DNA from: Sediminispirochaeta sp.
Lineage (GTDB): Bacteria > Spirochaetota > Spirochaetia > DSM-16054 > Sediminispirochaetaceae
Reading direction: 5' to 3'
DNA: 6,925 nt
NCBI GenBank assembly: GCA_011046055.1
Contig: DSBN01000357.1
Span: 1-6,925 of the forward strand
In this document: positions 5,636-6,925 of the stretch, in pieces
How the letters are laid out: the number at the start of each line of letters is the position of its first letter
Position numbering within the stretch: position 1 is the stretch's first letter
The notes under the pieces: model-generated
Database searches by the model: none
The model's input: only the letters and a program-made list of their open reading frames with translations
Told to the model about the DNA's origin: nothing
Translations under genes and position numbers: made by a program

Positions 5636-6925
5636 ATGAATAAGATGAAGTTTTTGGGATTTTTCGTTCTTGTCGTTTCATTTTTTCTGGTGTGTATTCT
5701 CGCAGCGACGGCGCAAGACTTCGACTACCTCGATCGGAGCGTGGATGAGGAGGACGAGTTTTTGGCTTTCGACTTCATCGGAACCTTCTCCGGTCGCTAC
5801 CTCTACCCGCTGATGGAGGGGCAGGCCCCGCCTAAATCCCTCTACGACGAGGTGAGGGCTGCCATGGACTACCGCTCTCCCCACCTCGACATCCTGATCG
5901 ACTGGGCGATGAAGGCCGACGGGAAGTACAGTGAAGAGGAGCCCTATCTCGGGGGCCGTTACTTCTACATGTACGACACCCATATGAAGGTCGACTACGA
6001 GCCCTTTTCTTTCAAGGCCGGGCGGGGCCCGCACCGGGACGCCGTCGATTCGCCCTATTCGGTCTTCATCAACTCCGTGGATATCCCGGCGCTGCACATG
6101 GAGCTGGGCTACGAGAGCGGCTACTTCTTCTACAACAGCCGCTGGATCCAGCTGACCAGTAATTCGAGCCAGTACTACTACGGCTTCAGCCCGGAGGAGG
6201 TCGGCGAGACGGGGTATGATTCTCCATATTCCGATGATGATCCCAATACTTTAGAATCACCCCTCCACTACCTCGACAAGGGGGCGAACTACAAGAGCTT
6301 CGGCATCAAGCTCGGCGACTGGAGGGTCGGCTTTCAAGATGTGGTGATCTATCTGGATCGGGTTTTCGATCCCGAGTACTTTCTCAACCCCATGCCCCAG
6401 TACTTCGTCCAGCTGATCACCACCGAGGACGGTCGCCCCTGGGCCCAACAGGGCAATACCAAGAGCATGATGGGCTTTTTCGCCGATCGACGGACCTTCG
6501 ATACCTACGGAATGGGGCAGATCCTCATCGACGACATCAACGGAGATTTTATCCCAGGCTACAGCATCTCCCCGGCGATCAAGACCAAAATGGCCTGGTC
6601 CCTGGGGGGCTTCAAGGACTTCTCCTTTGGCCGCGTGGGCCTCTACCACGCCGGGGCGACCAAGTACACCTTTCAGGCGACCTCCACCGCCCACCACACC
6701 GATCGCTGGGGTGCCCCGGGCTTCATCGATATCCCCTACAGCATTTTGCCCTACGACGCGACTTACACCTCCGGCACCGAGTTCACCCTCAAGGACGGGG
6801 GACAGGCGCCGATCGACTACAGCGAGAACTACTTGAGCTACAAATACGGGGAGAACAACCTGGCCTTCATGGCGGACTATCAGAGTCGTTTTTTCCCCGG
6901 TACCGATCTTGAGTTTGGTCTGTAC
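5636..6925 (+). CDS. Secreted Wzi-like outer-membrane beta-barrel protein (3' truncated)
   Basis: 430 codons are open from ATG 5636 to the window edge; the stop lies beyond it. Residues 1-26 form a signal peptide: MNKMK, a hydrophobic core rich in Phe, Val and Leu, then the cleavage motif ATA before Gln27. The mature part has short aromatic/polar strands separated by Gly/Asp-rich turns, as in outer-membrane barrels. Blocks such as FSFKAGRGP, SFGIKLGDWRVGFQDVVIYL, FLNPMPQYFVQLI and MGQILIDDINGDFIPGY resemble the N-terminal and middle parts of Wzi-family capsule assembly proteins, from memory; this is less certain than for the first gene, and another barrel family is possible. It would sit in the outer membrane and contact the polysaccharide whose first sugar is attached by the upstream enzyme. 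A turn at residues 194-208, with Asp200-202, uses A/T-rich codons unlike the rest of the gene. Confidence 0.62.
   Translation, partial: MNKMKFLGFFVLVVSFFLVCILAATAQDFDYLDRSVDEEDEFLAFDFIGTFSGRYLYPLMEGQAPPKSLYDEVRAAMDYRSPHLDILIDWAMKADGKYSEEEPYLGGRYFYMYDTHMKVDYEPFSFKAGRGPHRDAVDSPYSVFINSVDIPALHMELGYESGYFFYNSRWIQLTSNSSQYYYGFSPEEVGETGYDSPYSDDDPNTLESPLHYLDKGANYKSFGIKLGDWRVGFQDVVIYLDRVFDPEYFLNPMPQYFVQLITTEDGRPWAQQGNTKSMMGFFADRRTFDTYGMGQILIDDINGDFIPGYSISPAIKTKMAWSLGGFKDFSFGRVGLYHAGATKYTFQATSTAHHTDRWGAPGFIDIPYSILPYDATYTSGTEFTLKDGGQAPIDYSENYLSYKYGENNLAFMADYQSRFFPGTDLEFGLY

Noticed and set aside
5687..5698. Lipobox around Cys20 in the signal peptide of the last gene
   Set aside because: The residues before the Cys are Phe-Leu-Val, a poor lipobox, and a good ATA cleavage site follows at residue 26.
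1..6925. CRISPR arrays, tRNA or rRNA genes, insertion sequences, attachment sites
   Set aside because: None seen: no regularly spaced repeats, no cloverleaf-like sequences, no transposase motifs and no terminal inverted repeats. Nearly the whole window is coding.

Overview
The window is part of a surface-polysaccharide (capsule or exopolysaccharide) locus from a Gram-negative bacterium. Base composition looks moderately GC-rich by eye. Two outer-membrane barrel proteins of Wzi type indicate a diderm envelope. Strong Shine-Dalgarno sites (AAGAGGG, GGAGGA, AAGAGGA) and canonical -35/-10 promoters argue against Bacteroidota, where Wzi-like proteins are also common. A member of Spirochaetota would fit, but this is a weak guess and the species cannot be named from the sequence.

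Layout: (1) 1-3087, plus strand: three tightly packed genes. They are the C-terminal part of a Wzi-family outer-membrane protein, a GT-B glycosyltransferase with a TTG start, and a second glycosyltransferase with a CgeB-like C-terminal motif, joined to the previous gene by an ATGA overlap. (2) 3066-4124, minus strand: a GT4-family glycosyltransferase whose 3' end overlaps gene 3 tail-to-tail by 22 bp. (3) 4125-4195: a short AT-rich divergent intergenic region with two well-formed sigma70-type promoters pointing towards each other, so that their polymerase footprints overlap. (4) 4196 to the right edge, plus strand: a polyprenyl-phosphate sugar-1-phosphate transferase (the initiating enzyme), followed after 21 bp by a second, secreted Wzi-like barrel protein that runs off the window.

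Inferred pathway: the phosphotransferase loads the first sugar-1-phosphate on undecaprenyl phosphate at the inner membrane, the three glycosyltransferases extend the lipid-linked unit on the cytoplasmic face, and the Wzi-like proteins act at the outer membrane to hold or organise the exported polymer. No flippase, polymerase, export channel or co-polymerase is visible here; these would have to lie outside the window.

The enzymes belong to known families and I see no clear new enzyme system. The most notable points are the face-to-face promoter arrangement at 4118-4191, the two Wzi-like genes in one locus, the tail-to-tail gene overlap, and the basic, possibly membrane-docking segments in two glycosyltransferases.
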